The notes under the pieces: model-generated
Told to the model about the DNA's origin: nothing
The model's input: only the letters and a program-made list of their open reading frames with translations
Databases searched by the model: none
Translations under genes and position numbers: made by a program
Part shown: positions 24,628 through 32,561 of the stretch, in pieces
Numbering within the stretch: position 1 is the stretch's first letter
How the letters are laid out: each line of letters opens with the position of its first letter
DNA from: Chloroflexota bacterium
Lineage (GTDB): Bacteria; Chloroflexota; Ktedonobacteria; Ktedonobacterales; Ktedonobacteraceae
DNA: 47,771 nt
Assembly: GCA_902812455.1 (NCBI GenBank)
Contig: CADDZH010000032.1
Location: forward strand, 1-47,771
Direction: 5' to 3'

Positions 24628-25561
24628 TCCCGAATGCTCGCGGCGTCCCCCCTTTGTCCTAAACCGAGATTTTCTCGTCACGCCCTTTGAGCGGCGTTTC
24701 CAGGGATGGTTAAGGCACGCCTGGCAGAATCGGAGCTGGCATGTGATCGCAGCCGTTCCTGGAAGCGGGAAATCCTTCGGCATCCATGACCTGGCGCTTC
24801 ACGCTGGTGCTTACAAGGAGGCGACAGGGGTCACCCGGCTCCCTGTACTGGCCGTTCGCGCTCCCAAGAACGAAGCGCGGGAACAGGGTTTAATTAGTGC
24901 CCTGGCGTCAGCATTCGGCGTTCTTCCCGGCATGTCTGCAGCTTTCCGCCGGATCTGGCTGGTGAAAATGATGGCTTCGGCACAAGTAGAATGCCTCATC
25001 ATTGATGATGCCCAGGATTTGAACCTGCGTCACCTCGCTTTTCTCAAAGAATTGACGGACAATCTGGCAGCTCCCCCGTATCAACGGCCTCTGGGCCTCT
25101 GTTTGGTTGCCGCCCATGGAAAAAATGAGGTGCCCTTTCGAGAGACATTTGCTGGCCCTGAAATCCTCTGGCAGCAATTTCATTGGCGCCTGGATGCAGA
25201 AAACCGCTATATCATTGTGCCAGGCCATACCGAAGCGGAGGTGCGCTCGATCCTGGCAACGTTTGAGGATCTGTACCGCGAGCAACTTCCTGACCTCCAT
25301 TTGTCTCGTTGGACCAAGTCAATTTTTACCTGGCTGACCAATCCGATTCTCGATCCTGATGCGACGGGACGCGTGACCATGCATCACCTGACGAAACTGG
25401 TGACGATTGCCTTGCGCCGCGCCTATGAACGAGGGGCAACGGATGTCGATGCAGTGCTTCTGGGAGAAGTTGCCGATCTCCTGATCCTTCGGCGCGACGA
25501 GATTACCATCAGTGATGATGTTCCTCTGAGGCAAGAACCTCCAGAACAGGGAGTGGGGTAG
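24620..25561 (+). CDS. tnsC: TnsC-like AAA+ transposition regulator
   Basis: A 313-residue AAA+ ATPase. Walker A is AAVPGSGKSF (about 44-53) and Walker B is CLIIDDAQDL (about 117-126), followed by HLAFLKELTDN. In Tn7-family elements TnsC polymerises on target DNA, reads the TniQ/TnsD-type selector and activates TnsB. The gene begins within the last codons of tnsAB; GGAGGA stands 6 nt before the ATG at 24620 (another ATG is directly in front). Its stop shares one base with the GTG of the first tniQ. The length is close to the short TnsC proteins of CRISPR-associated and related compact elements. Confidence 0.9.
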   Translation: MSDPECSRRPPFVLNRDFLVTPFERRFQGWLRHAWQNRSWHVIAAVPGSGKSFGIHDLALHAGAYKEATGVTRLPVLAVRAPKNEAREQGLISALASAFGVLPGMSAAFRRIWLVKMMASAQVECLIIDDAQDLNLRHLAFLKELTDNLAAPPYQRPLGLCLVAAHGKNEVPFRETFAGPEILWQQFHWRLDAENRYIIVPGHTEAEVRSILATFEDLYREQLPDLHLSRWTKSIFTWLTNPILDPDATGRVTMHHLTKLVTIALRRAYERGATDVDAVLLGEVADLLILRRDEITISDDVPLRQEPPEQGVG

Positions 25562-26409
25562 TGAACGTCATTGCTTTCGGTGATCCTCACTGGCAAGCCA
25601 CTTTTCCTCGTCGGATCACTCCGCTGTATGAGGAATGGTTTGCTGGGCTCTTGCTTCGCTGCGACGAGGTCAATCATTGGGCAAGCGGGACAACCTGGAA
25701 TTACCTCAAGCAGGTTGGTGGGCCGGTGAGATCACCCATTCTTCCTTATCTGAGCGTGCCCACTCATCAGCAAGTTGAGTTCATCGCGGAGTTACTGGCT
25801 CTTCCTCCACAAGATATTCGTCATACAACGTACTTACCAGAACTGACTCGTTACTATGGTCTGCTTCACCCGCTTCCAGGGGATTTGAGGCCATCTTTGA
25901 CGTTTCGTGTGTGTCCAGCCTGTCTTGCCAAGGATCGCTTTCTCAAACGGACCCTGGCCTTGCTCTATGTGCTGTATTGTCCCTGGCATGAAGTGACCTT
26001 AGTTTCGACCTGTCAATGTGGAGCTCCTCTCCGTCTTTTCGACCCGGAGGCGAGGCCCTTTACCTGTCGTGTTTGTGGAAGAGATTGGGCCGAACTCCCC
26101 AGCGTTTCTCCCTCCCCAGAGCGCATTGCGGTGACCCGTCAAATTCTCTCCTGTTATGAGTACTTTTACTATCGTGGCAATCCGCCTCTCATGAAAAGAG
26201 CCTTGCACGCGGTTGTGAACGCATGGCAAGACGAGATTATCCGAGAGCGGAAGTTCCCTCCCAGGCGGAGTGGCGATCAAAAAAATACCTATCCACGCCT
26301 AGCGTCAAATCACGTCCCTTCCCTTGGGCTCCTTGTCCTCAATCTCGTCAAATACCGTATCTTTTACAACCCAAAAGTTGTGTATTGGGGGAAGGAAGAC
26401 TGGGAGTGA
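25561..26409 (+). CDS. tniQ: TniQ-family target-selector protein, first copy
   Basis: A 282-residue TniQ. The N-terminal region reads EEWFAGLLLRCDEVNHW, a conserved start of the family. Zinc motifs follow: CPAC with a CPWH partner, then CQCG and CRVCG (about 115-175). Its length is that of short TniQ rather than the roughly 500-residue TnsD, so it may act with another specificity factor. GTG is used as start, sharing one base with the tnsC stop. It is followed by a second, related TniQ whose start overlaps its stop. This arrangement suggests either heteromeric selectors or two alternative targeting routes. Confidence 0.88.
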   Translation: MNVIAFGDPHWQATFPRRITPLYEEWFAGLLLRCDEVNHWASGTTWNYLKQVGGPVRSPILPYLSVPTHQQVEFIAELLALPPQDIRHTTYLPELTRYYGLLHPLPGDLRPSLTFRVCPACLAKDRFLKRTLALLYVLYCPWHEVTLVSTCQCGAPLRLFDPEARPFTCRVCGRDWAELPSVSPSPERIAVTRQILSCYEYFYYRGNPPLMKRALHAVVNAWQDEIIRERKFPPRRSGDQKNTYPRLASNHVPSLGLLVLNLVKYRIFYNPKVVYWGKEDWE

Positions 26410-27275
26410 GAGAAAGAGCAGAAGGACACGCATCGCTGGGAGAAAGGATCTTCCTGAAAGAACCTTCCTGGAACTCGATATTCCCTCATCGTGTCAAGCC
26501 CCTCCAGGATGAATGGCTGTCTGGCCTGCTTCTCCGCTGTGACGAGACGAATCACTGGCCAAGCGGAACAACCAGTGCTTACCTCCTCCGCAATAGTACA
26601 TACAACGCTTCACAGTCTACCTATCATACCCTCATACCGCCATTGTGGCTGCTTGAAGAACTGTCAGAGCTCCTTGCGGTTCCGCTCCAACTTCTGCACG
26701 CCACAACATACCTGCCTGAATTGACACACATTTACCACCTCTCGAAGTTGCCGCCTTCAATGCTCTTGAACTCCTCCTATTTCTTTCATTTTTGCCCTGA
26801 GTGTACTCGTAATCGCATGCTCAGGCGTGTGCTCATGCTCGCTCATATCACCTGTTGTTCGCTTCACAGCGTAGCGCTCTGCCAACAGTGCCCTTGCGGG
26901 ACACCCCAGCGGCTCTTCTGCCGACAGGCACAACCTTTTACCTGCTACCACTGCGGTCTGGATTGGGCGCACTTCCCTCGGTGTTCAGTTTCTCCAAAAG
27001 AGATTTTGTTGAGTAACAAGCTGCTGAAGTGGTATGAGGTCTTTTTCGCCCAAGGAACACCGGCTCTGTTCTTCTCTGCTTTGAAGCTCATTCGCAGCAG
27101 GTTTCCTGAAAAAGGAGCTGGAGGTGTACGGCTTCTTGATGGGAAGATGAGATTCGTGCTCCCAGATGATCGTGGCCAGATCTCCCTTGGCCATTTGGTG
27201 GACTGGCTGGTAAGCTTAGATCTTTCGCCACAAGATCTTCCGCTTTTTCGTGAAAAGAAAGAATATTTTGATTAG
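26406..27275 (+). CDS. TniQ-family target-selector protein, second copy
   Basis: A 289-residue second TniQ, clearly related to the first: DEWLSGLLLRCDETNHW at the start, then CPEC, CCSLH, CPCG and CYHCG in the same order. The start is set at a GTG inside the GTGA overlap with the previous stop (GGGAAGGA just upstream); the open frame extends further 5' but lies inside the first tniQ. Divergence from its neighbour in the middle part (residues 60-110) shows that this is not a recent duplication. Its role is inferred to be target selection. Confidence 0.85.
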   Translation: MRERAEGHASLGERIFLKEPSWNSIFPHRVKPLQDEWLSGLLLRCDETNHWPSGTTSAYLLRNSTYNASQSTYHTLIPPLWLLEELSELLAVPLQLLHATTYLPELTHIYHLSKLPPSMLLNSSYFFHFCPECTRNRMLRRVLMLAHITCCSLHSVALCQQCPCGTPQRLFCRQAQPFTCYHCGLDWAHFPRCSVSPKEILLSNKLLKWYEVFFAQGTPALFFSALKLIRSRFPEKGAGGVRLLDGKMRFVLPDDRGQISLGHLVDWLVSLDLSPQDLPLFREKKEYFD

Positions 27276-27310
27276 CGTTTTGTGCTTTTGAGATACGGAA
27301 GGTATTTTAT

Positions 27311-28366
27311 ATGACTTTGCGCCAGCGATCGCAACAACAGAAAACGGATTTTGAGAGACGGCATATTGAGTTGACGGCTTCCTTTGCTATGTCTCCCACA
27401 GATGCCCCTCGCTTTGAGCTATTTTCTGGCGTTCATCCACTAGAGCAGAGGCATCTTTCAGAAGAGGAAGAACAATATCCTCTCTTTCTTCTTCGCTCAG
27501 TTCGACGAGGAGATTTGCTTTCGTTGCCATACCCAAATCCGATGGAGCAATTGGCCTTGCTGTGGCTCAAGCATTTTCCCGAAATTGATGATCTGTTCTC
27601 TCAATACAAAGAGTGGTCTGATTTTGAGGAGGCCCTGACCAGAGAAGTCCTCCGGCGAATAGACGTGCTAAATCTTGCATATGCTTTTTATCCATGTCCT
27701 TCTTCTAGTCAGTTTGAACAGTATCCACAGGTCAGAGCCATGCAAGCAAAACTTCAAGACACAATGGAAGAAAGAATATCTAGTGACAGTAGATCAAAGG
27801 GAAAAATCGTCTGGACATTACCTTTCCCGATCCTTGGTTCATTTGGCCAAGAAGTAGAACTGCGAGCAGGCCTTTCATCTCGACTAAAAGCTCGTTTATC
27901 CTTGAACAACCACATACCGGGTCTGTTGTGTAACTACTTGCTGCATCGTGGCATACCTATGGAGCGTGCTTTAGATCCCCACCAATTTGAAGATCTTATC
28001 GGCTTGGTGTTCCAAGAAGAAGGGTGGAAAGTCAAGAGAATGCCGAAAACGCATGATGGGGGAAAAGATATTGTTGCAAGCAAATGGGTGAATGGACAAC
28101 TGGTTACTACATATGTACAAGTGAAAAGAAATGCCCAGCGTAGGCGGGTAACCTTGGGTGATGTGAAGGAATTTATCGCTACACTAGCAGCGGATGGTCT
28201 TAATCAAGGATATATGGTAACTACTTCTTCTTTCTCATCAGATGCGGAAAAATGGCTGCATACTATGAAAGTTCCGCTAGCTACTGTTGAGCTTGTTGAC
28301 AAGAGCCAGCTTGAAACGATTATGCAAAGGATTAGCGAGGCTGATATTCCAGCGTATCTTCTTTAA
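27311..28366 (+). CDS. Mrr-type restriction endonuclease-like protein in the transposon
   Basis: A 351-residue protein. The C-terminal part (about 225-340) is an Mrr_cat-like PD-(D/E)xK domain: a Glu in HQFEDLIGLVFQEEGW, then HDGGKDIVAS and the QxK in TYVQVKRNAQR, with the acidic and Lys residues of the nuclease core. The first 220 residues match nothing I recognise. It starts 35 nt after the second tniQ with GGAAGG 8 nt before the ATG and stops only about 5 nt before the first right-end site, so it is inside the element. Base composition is more AT-rich than its neighbours. It could be defence cargo, a toxin-like gene or a working part of the transposition complex. Confidence 0.8.
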   Translation: MTLRQRSQQQKTDFERRHIELTASFAMSPTDAPRFELFSGVHPLEQRHLSEEEEQYPLFLLRSVRRGDLLSLPYPNPMEQLALLWLKHFPEIDDLFSQYKEWSDFEEALTREVLRRIDVLNLAYAFYPCPSSSQFEQYPQVRAMQAKLQDTMEERISSDSRSKGKIVWTLPFPILGSFGQEVELRAGLSSRLKARLSLNNHIPGLLCNYLLHRGIPMERALDPHQFEDLIGLVFQEEGWKVKRMPKTHDGGKDIVASKWVNGQLVTTYVQVKRNAQRRRVTLGDVKEFIATLAADGLNQGYMVTTSSFSSDAEKWLHTMKVPLATVELVDKSQLETIMQRISEADIPAYLL

Positions 28367-28367
28367 A

Positions 28368-28506
28368 AGTTCTGAACCCCTATCCTTTGTTCTCCTGTCC
28401 AAATTAAGGGCCATATTCTTCCAAACCTTCATGTAAAAATTGTTAACCCGAAGGTTCGGAAGCACAACTATTCTATGCTCGTTTTTTTCCGAACCTTCGG
28501 GTTAAC
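28368..28506 (-). repeat. Right-end TnsB-like sites with a 20-bp inverted pair
   Basis: Sites in the orientation opposite to the left end are TTCTGAACCCC (about 28371), TTCCAAACCTTCATG (about 28420) and the outermost at 28487-28506. One extra site at 28442-28461, GTTAACCCGAAGGTTCGGAA, runs in direct orientation and is a perfect 20-bp inverted partner of the outermost site, with 25 bp between them. Confidence 0.7.
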
Positions 28507-28643
28507 TACCAGTAATCATCTATTATTTGCTCTTACGCACGTGAGTGTTGTATTCCTCACACTCAGGAAACGAGACAAAAGGACACGAGCATATGACGAT
28601 TCTCATATTCTGATGTATACTCCAGTGAAGAGTGGAAACTTAT

Positions 28644-29546
28644 ATGAGCTTGGACAAGTACACGCAACCTGAACTGAGCCTGCTCGTGACTCCCGGCTGG
28701 GAGGATTACGAGCTGCTGGATAGCGGGGCAGGCGCAAAACTTGAGAGGTTTGGTCCTTATACGTTTGTACGACCAGAACCGCAGGCGCTCTGGCAACCGG
28801 CCTTGCCTGAGAAAGACTGGGCGAATGCTGATGCTGTGTTTCAAGGAAGCGACGAGCAGGAAGGCGGCAGGTGGCAGTTCCGCAGGCCAGTAGAGCCGCG
28901 CTGGATCATGCGATATAAGCATGTGCATTTTTGGGCGCAGGCAACCTCATTCCGCCACCTGGGTGTGTTTCCTGAGCAGGCCAGTCACTGGGAGTGGATG
29001 AGCAAACAAATCAAAGATGCTCAGAGACCTGTCAAAATCCTCAATCTGTTCGGCTATACAGGATTATCGACGCTGGTAGCAGCGAGCGCCGGTGCAAGTG
29101 TAACGCACGTGGACGCCTCGAAGAAGACGATTGCCTGGGCACGCGAAAATCAGGTGCTGTCAGGACTCGAAGACCGCCCAATTCGCTGGCTGGTCGATGA
29201 TGCGCTGAAATTCGTGCAGCGAGAAGCCAGGCGGCAGGCGACCTATGATGGGTTTATTATCGATCCGCCGAAGTTTGGACGCGGCCCTAAAGGCGAGGTA
29301 TGGAAGCTAGAAGAATCGTTGCCGGAGTTGTTGCAAGCCTGTCAGGCCATATTGAGTGAATCGCCCCTATTCATTGTGCTGACGGCTTATGCCATCCGGG
29401 CCTCGGCGCTCAGCCTCTATTATGGGCTCGACGAGATCATGAGCGGATATACAGGCGCTATCATGACAGGAGAGATGGGCATTCTTGAGCGGAGCGCTGG
29501 CCGTATCCTCTCTACGGCGATCTTTGCCCGGTGGTTCTCTTCTTAG
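28644..29546 (+). CDS. Class I SAM-dependent rRNA methyltransferase-like protein
   Basis: A 300-residue protein of the Methyltrans_SAM / RlmI-like group. The SAM loop is ILNLFGYTGLSTLVAASAGA (about 135), the acidic strand-2 end is THVDASKKTIAWA, and the catalytic-loop IDPPKFGRGPKGEVWKLE follows. The PUA domain of RlmI is absent; the N-terminal 120 residues form a small unknown domain. 23S rRNA cytosine or similar nucleobase methylation is the likely role, but the target base is unknown. The ATG at 28644 is used; a GTG 12 bases upstream is possible. It lies just outside the Tn7-like right end. Confidence 0.83.
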   Translation: MSLDKYTQPELSLLVTPGWEDYELLDSGAGAKLERFGPYTFVRPEPQALWQPALPEKDWANADAVFQGSDEQEGGRWQFRRPVEPRWIMRYKHVHFWAQATSFRHLGVFPEQASHWEWMSKQIKDAQRPVKILNLFGYTGLSTLVAASAGASVTHVDASKKTIAWARENQVLSGLEDRPIRWLVDDALKFVQREARRQATYDGFIIDPPKFGRGPKGEVWKLEESLPELLQACQAILSESPLFIVLTAYAIRASALSLYYGLDEIMSGYTGAIMTGEMGILERSAGRILSTAIFARWFSS

Positions 29547-29643
29547 GGAGCCAGGGCGATGGCAAGCATCGCCCCTATCCTCTACAATGATGCCAGCACC
29601 CAATTGTTGGGAGAGGCTTCTTAGTCGAATAGAGGAATCTTCG

Positions 29644-30474
29644 CTACTTTGCCCTTGATGACAGCTTCGCTTCATTCACCCCATATTGTCTAAACATTTC
29701 ATACAAGACAACGCCTGTGGCTACTGCCAGGTTGAGCGAGTCGCTGCGGCCCACCATGGGAATCCTGACCATTACATCGCAGATGGCCTGCTGCTCTGGC
29801 GATAGTCCTTGCCGCTCGCTGCCCATGAGCAGGATGGTAGGGAAATGATAGGAAATGGACTGGTAATCAATAGTGGCGGCACCGGAGGTACCAATGACTG
29901 GATACTGGTGCTGCTGCTTCCAGGCGGCGAATTCCTCAAAATTGGCCTTGACGAGACGCTGCGAGAAGATGGCGCCCATGCTGGCACGCAGGGCAGTCGG
30001 GTCATACGGATCAGTACTCCGGCCCAGGAGCATGACTCCGCTGCAACCGACAGCATCGCAGGTGCGCAAGATCGTGCCGAGATTGCCGGGGTCTTGCACC
30101 GCATCGAGAGCGACCCAGCAGAATTCGTTGTCCAGGTCCAGCCTGACATGCTCTAATGCTTCCCATCGCTGGCGTATGACAGCGGCGATGCCCTGCGGCC
30201 CCTCTTTGAGCGAGAGGCTTTTGAAGACATCAGCGGTCACTTCAAGACAGGCAATACCCTGCATTTTCTGGGCTTCGACGAGTTCGCGGGCAAACTGGCT
30301 ACTCAGGAGTTCTGGGGCAACGACCAGCATCTCGATCGCGCCGGGAGTCTCGCTGGCTTCCGCTACGATACGAATCCCTTCGATGAAGGCCAGGCCTGTT
30401 TGCTCGCGCTCTTTGCGGTTGCGCAGGCTGCGAATCTGCTTTATTTTTGGATTGCTGAGACTGGAGATAATCAT
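29644..30474 (-). CDS. TrmH/SpoU-family RNA 2'-O-methyltransferase
   Basis: A 276-residue SPOUT methyltransferase. The N-terminal substrate-binding domain begins SSLSNPKIKQIRSLRNRKER. The knot motifs are all visible: QDPGNLGTILRTCDAVG (motif 1), LLMGSERQGLS (motif 2) and SDSLNLAVATGVVLYE (motif 3). It methylates a ribose in 23S rRNA (RlmB/TsnR-like) or a tRNA. The gene converges on the previous methyltransferase. No Shine-Dalgarno precedes the ATG; instead a TGCTATACT extended -10 lies only 8 nt upstream, so the transcript may be leaderless. Confidence 0.92.
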   Translation of the reverse strand: MIISSLSNPKIKQIRSLRNRKEREQTGLAFIEGIRIVAEASETPGAIEMLVVAPELLSSQFARELVEAQKMQGIACLEVTADVFKSLSLKEGPQGIAAVIRQRWEALEHVRLDLDNEFCWVALDAVQDPGNLGTILRTCDAVGCSGVMLLGRSTDPYDPTALRASMGAIFSQRLVKANFEEFAAWKQQHQYPVIGTSGAATIDYQSISYHFPTILLMGSERQGLSPEQQAICDVMVRIPMVGRSDSLNLAVATGVVLYEMFRQYGVNEAKLSSRAK

Positions 30475-30482
30475 CGAGGGCT

Positions 30483-30490
30483 AGTATAGC
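30483..30490 (-). promoter_or_regulatory. Extended -10 of a possible leaderless promoter
   Basis: On the minus strand TGCTATACT ends 8 nt before the ATG of the RNA methyltransferase gene. The -35 region is poor (TAGTGG at 17 bp), as is common for extended -10 promoters. Confidence 0.4.
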
Positions 30491-30577
30491 ATACCAGGCA
30501 TTAATCCACTATCTTGAGCCAGGCATAACCAAATGCGTTACTGTGCGTGGCATGCAGGTTCCAGCGCCGTGGTGCCC

Positions 30578-31282
30578 TTACGCAGGTGGTGACGCCGGCT
30601 GTGTCAGGTCCTTATGTGTGAGCATGGTCAGGGCGGCGGGTATGGCACCGATGATCCAGAGTGCGCAGATCAGGTATTTGAGCACATCCTGGAAGAGGAG
30701 ATTATGCACGGGAAAGAGGATGATGGTGAATGGACTGGTGAGGGCAAAGGCCCAGGCCGCCCAGGCGGGGACGAGATGTAGCCGGCCCAGCATGTAGCCG
30801 ATCAACACCGCGCTCACCAGGTGGCCGATGATATAGATCAACAGGTAGATTGTCATGACGGTATCGCCATTGAAGTACGTCCAGAGAGTGGCGAGCCGCG
30901 CGGTGCTGCCGATCTGGTTGATATCATAGGCCAGGTCATCGAGTCCCATGAGCGCGGCCCAGGGGATCCAGCCGACCAGGGAGAGTGCCGCCGAGACGGT
31001 GGCAAGCCACGGCGCCCGCCTCATGCCCAGCAGGGACATGCCCAGGTAGCCTAGAGGTAGGAAGAAGGAGGCAGCGATGGCACCGATGAAGTGCAGGGTG
31101 TTGCCAGTTGGACCAGCCTGTGCGCTAGCCAGAAGAGGCGCGCGGAGATTTCCTGGCCACGAGACGAGGTAGAGCGTGATTGAGAGCGGTGCCAGAATGA
31201 TGCAGGCCGCCAGGCTCAGACGCTGGAAGGTGAAAACGGTGGAGACGTGCGCCTGCTCTTTCTGAGGTAAAGATTGGTTCAT
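30578..31282 (-). CDS. Polytopic membrane protein, paralogue 1 of 3
   Basis: A 234-residue protein with about six hydrophobic helices. The start is taken at 31282, with AAGGAAC just upstream. It shares RLSLAACIILAPLS near the N-terminus, GYLGMSLLGMRRAPWLATV in the middle and GAIPAALTMLTHK at the C-terminus with the two adjacent proteins at 41119 and 41820, so all three form one family in this genome. No catalytic motif is seen and I do not recognise the function. A MarR regulator lies 120 bp upstream on the same strand and may control it. Confidence 0.75.
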   Translation of the reverse strand: MNQSLPQKEQAHVSTVFTFQRLSLAACIILAPLSITLYLVSWPGNLRAPLLASAQAGPTGNTLHFIGAIAASFFLPLGYLGMSLLGMRRAPWLATVSAALSLVGWIPWAALMGLDDLAYDINQIGSTARLATLWTYFNGDTVMTIYLLIYIIGHLVSAVLIGYMLGRLHLVPAWAAWAFALTSPFTIILFPVHNLLFQDVLKYLICALWIIGAIPAALTMLTHKDLTQPASPPA

Positions 31283-31402
31283 CTTCTTGTTCCTTCCTTC
31301 TATTACTGTATCAATGTTCATATGACGGGTGAAAGCCTGGCCCCCACAAGGGAGGCCACTACATCTCCCTAGTCAATTAAAGCTTGACAAAGCTCTATGA
31401 AG

Positions 31403-31906
31403 CTATGATGGCTCTGAATCGGCCTCACCTATAGTATTGAGCCGGCTGAGCAGATCGAGAAGCTGCTGGCGTTGCTCCTGGTCAAGTGGTGCAATGAGTT
31501 CTTCACCCAGTTCCATCTGAAGGTGACGAACCTGCTCAAACTGCGTTCGCGCCTTCTCAGTGAGTTCGAGCAGGGTGGCACGCCGGTCGGTTGGGTCTGC
31601 TAAGCGCGCCAGCAGCCCCTCTTTTTCGAGAGCGTCGACCAGGGTAGTAACCGTGCGAGCGGTAATCCCCAGGCACTCGGCCAGGTCTCCCATACGCATA
31701 CGTCCCACTTCTTCAACAGCCATCAGCAGACGCAGGCGGGGCCCAGAGAGTTTTAGCAATCCAGGCTGCCGGCTTAAGCGTGCGTTAAACACCCGCTGGA
31801 GGCGATGAGTGGTCGCAATCAAGGTCATGACGACCTCAGATGCGCTCGGCTGCGATGGCCCGCTCTGGGTTTGATGTGTGCGAGAGGAATCTTCGGAGGT
31901 CATCAT
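31403..31906 (-). CDS. MarR-family transcriptional regulator
   Basis: A 167-residue regulator. The winged helix is clear: GPRLRLLMAVEEVGRMRMGD, LAECLGITARTVTTLVDALEKEGLL as recognition helix, and LADPTDRRATLLELTEKG-like wing with DRR. AAGGGAAG stands 6 nt before the ATG at 31906; a longer in-frame start (32005) would cover the operator. It is divergent from the flavin-protein genes and shares with them a short intergenic region containing the TAGTGAG/CTCACTA palindrome, its likely operator. Ligand unknown; aromatic acids or oxidants are typical of the family. Confidence 0.92.
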   Translation of the reverse strand: MMTSEDSSRTHQTQSGPSQPSASEVVMTLIATTHRLQRVFNARLSRQPGLLKLSGPRLRLLMAVEEVGRMRMGDLAECLGITARTVTTLVDALEKEGLLARLADPTDRRATLLELTEKARTQFEQVRHLQMELGEELIAPLDQEQRQQLLDLLSRLNTIGEADSEPS

Positions 31907-31925
31907 CTTTTGCTTCCCTTTCCTC

Positions 31926-31974
31926 TTGACAGGCAAATAATTATTAGGTATACTCATAGTGAGTAAGCTCACTA
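31926..31974 (+). promoter_or_regulatory. Strong promoter with MarR-type operator
   Basis: TTGACA (31926-31931), a 17-bp spacer and TATACT (31949-31954) are near consensus. Directly downstream, TAGTGAG TAAG CTCACTA (31957-31974) is a perfect 7-bp inverted repeat over the expected start of transcription, a position where a MarR dimer would block RNA polymerase. Confidence 0.7.
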
Positions 31975-32075
31975 CAGCAATTCGGTTTATGTATATCCGT
32001 AGCAATTATATCCACTAAGACATGTTTTGACAAGAGACAAAAGGAAGCGCGAAAAGAAAGGAAGGTTAGTAAGAG

Positions 32076-32561
32076 ATGAACCTGTTGCCTGATTGGATGT
32101 ATCATGCAATTGAAGAGTCGTTTACCTGTCAATTTGCCAGCATAACGGCCCATGATATTCCGGTGGCCCTGCCGGTCTTTCTCAATCACTTCGATCCCGA
32201 TACTGGAACATTGATTATCTCTTCTCCTGTGGCTATGAAACGCGTGGAGAATGTGCGCCAGCGCCCCAAGGTGGCAATGCTTTTCTCGCCGGCCGGCATG
32301 GGGTCAGGTGAGCCGAAACACGTGCTGCTGGTGCAAGGGCTGGCCGAGGTCGATGATAGCGATCTTGAGTCTGCCTGGAAGCGCTATTTTGCTGGCTGGG
32401 CGCGACGACAACCTTCTGCTCGCGAATCGTTACCGAAAATAGAGCAGGTCATGCCAGGGTACATGCAACGAGCTATTATTCGTGTCCGGCCGACCCGCTT
32501 TCTCGGTTGGCCCGATGGCGATTTCCAGCAGCCCCCTGAAGTTGTGGAGGTGCATCGATGA
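32076..32561 (+). CDS. Pyridoxamine 5'-phosphate oxidase-like flavin protein
   Basis: A 161-residue split-barrel FMN-binding-type protein. The N-terminal AIEESFTCQFASITAHDIP and the ISSPVAMKRVENVRQRPKVA segment are characteristic of PNPOx-like proteins that reduce or bind flavin (FMN or F420). Substrate unknown. It is divergent from the MarR gene and follows a near-consensus promoter/operator. Its stop overlaps the start of the next gene (ATGA), so the pair is co-translated and may form a hetero-oligomer. Confidence 0.8.
   Translation: MNLLPDWMYHAIEESFTCQFASITAHDIPVALPVFLNHFDPDTGTLIISSPVAMKRVENVRQRPKVAMLFSPAGMGSGEPKHVLLVQGLAEVDDSDLESAWKRYFAGWARRQPSARESLPKIEQVMPGYMQRAIIRVRPTRFLGWPDGDFQQPPEVVEVHR

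Larger units (their letters stand above)
21721..28518 (+). mobile_element. Tn7-like transposon (TnsAB-TnsC-TniQ-TniQ-Mrr)
   Basis: About 6.8 kb holding five co-directional genes: TnsA-TnsB fusion, TnsC, two TniQ proteins and an Mrr-type nuclease. Both flanks hold repeats of a CGAAGGTTCGGAA-type site: three direct copies on the left (about 21745, 21772, 21792) and inverted copies on the right (about 28371, 28417, 28487), as expected for TnsB binding arrays. The left edge is set at a TGT (21721). The right edge is set by similarity of GGTARTT next to the outermost sites. I could not find a matching 5-bp target duplication, so the edges are approximate. It sits between tetR and an rRNA-methyltransferase-like gene. 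Confidence 0.8.

Noticed and set aside
21721..28518. CRISPR array or cas genes within the Tn7-like element
   Set aside because: Gaps between genes are too short, and no repeat-spacer pattern or cas-like ORF is visible. The palindromic sites at the ends are transposase-type sites, not an array.
21716..28523. Target-site duplication for the Tn7-like element
   Set aside because: No convincing 5-bp match was found at the candidate edges; the edges may be wrong or the flanks may have diverged.
31906..32005. Longer MarR start codon at 32005
   Set aside because: It would make the operator and promoter coding; the ATG at 31906 has a good ribosome site and begins close to the domain.
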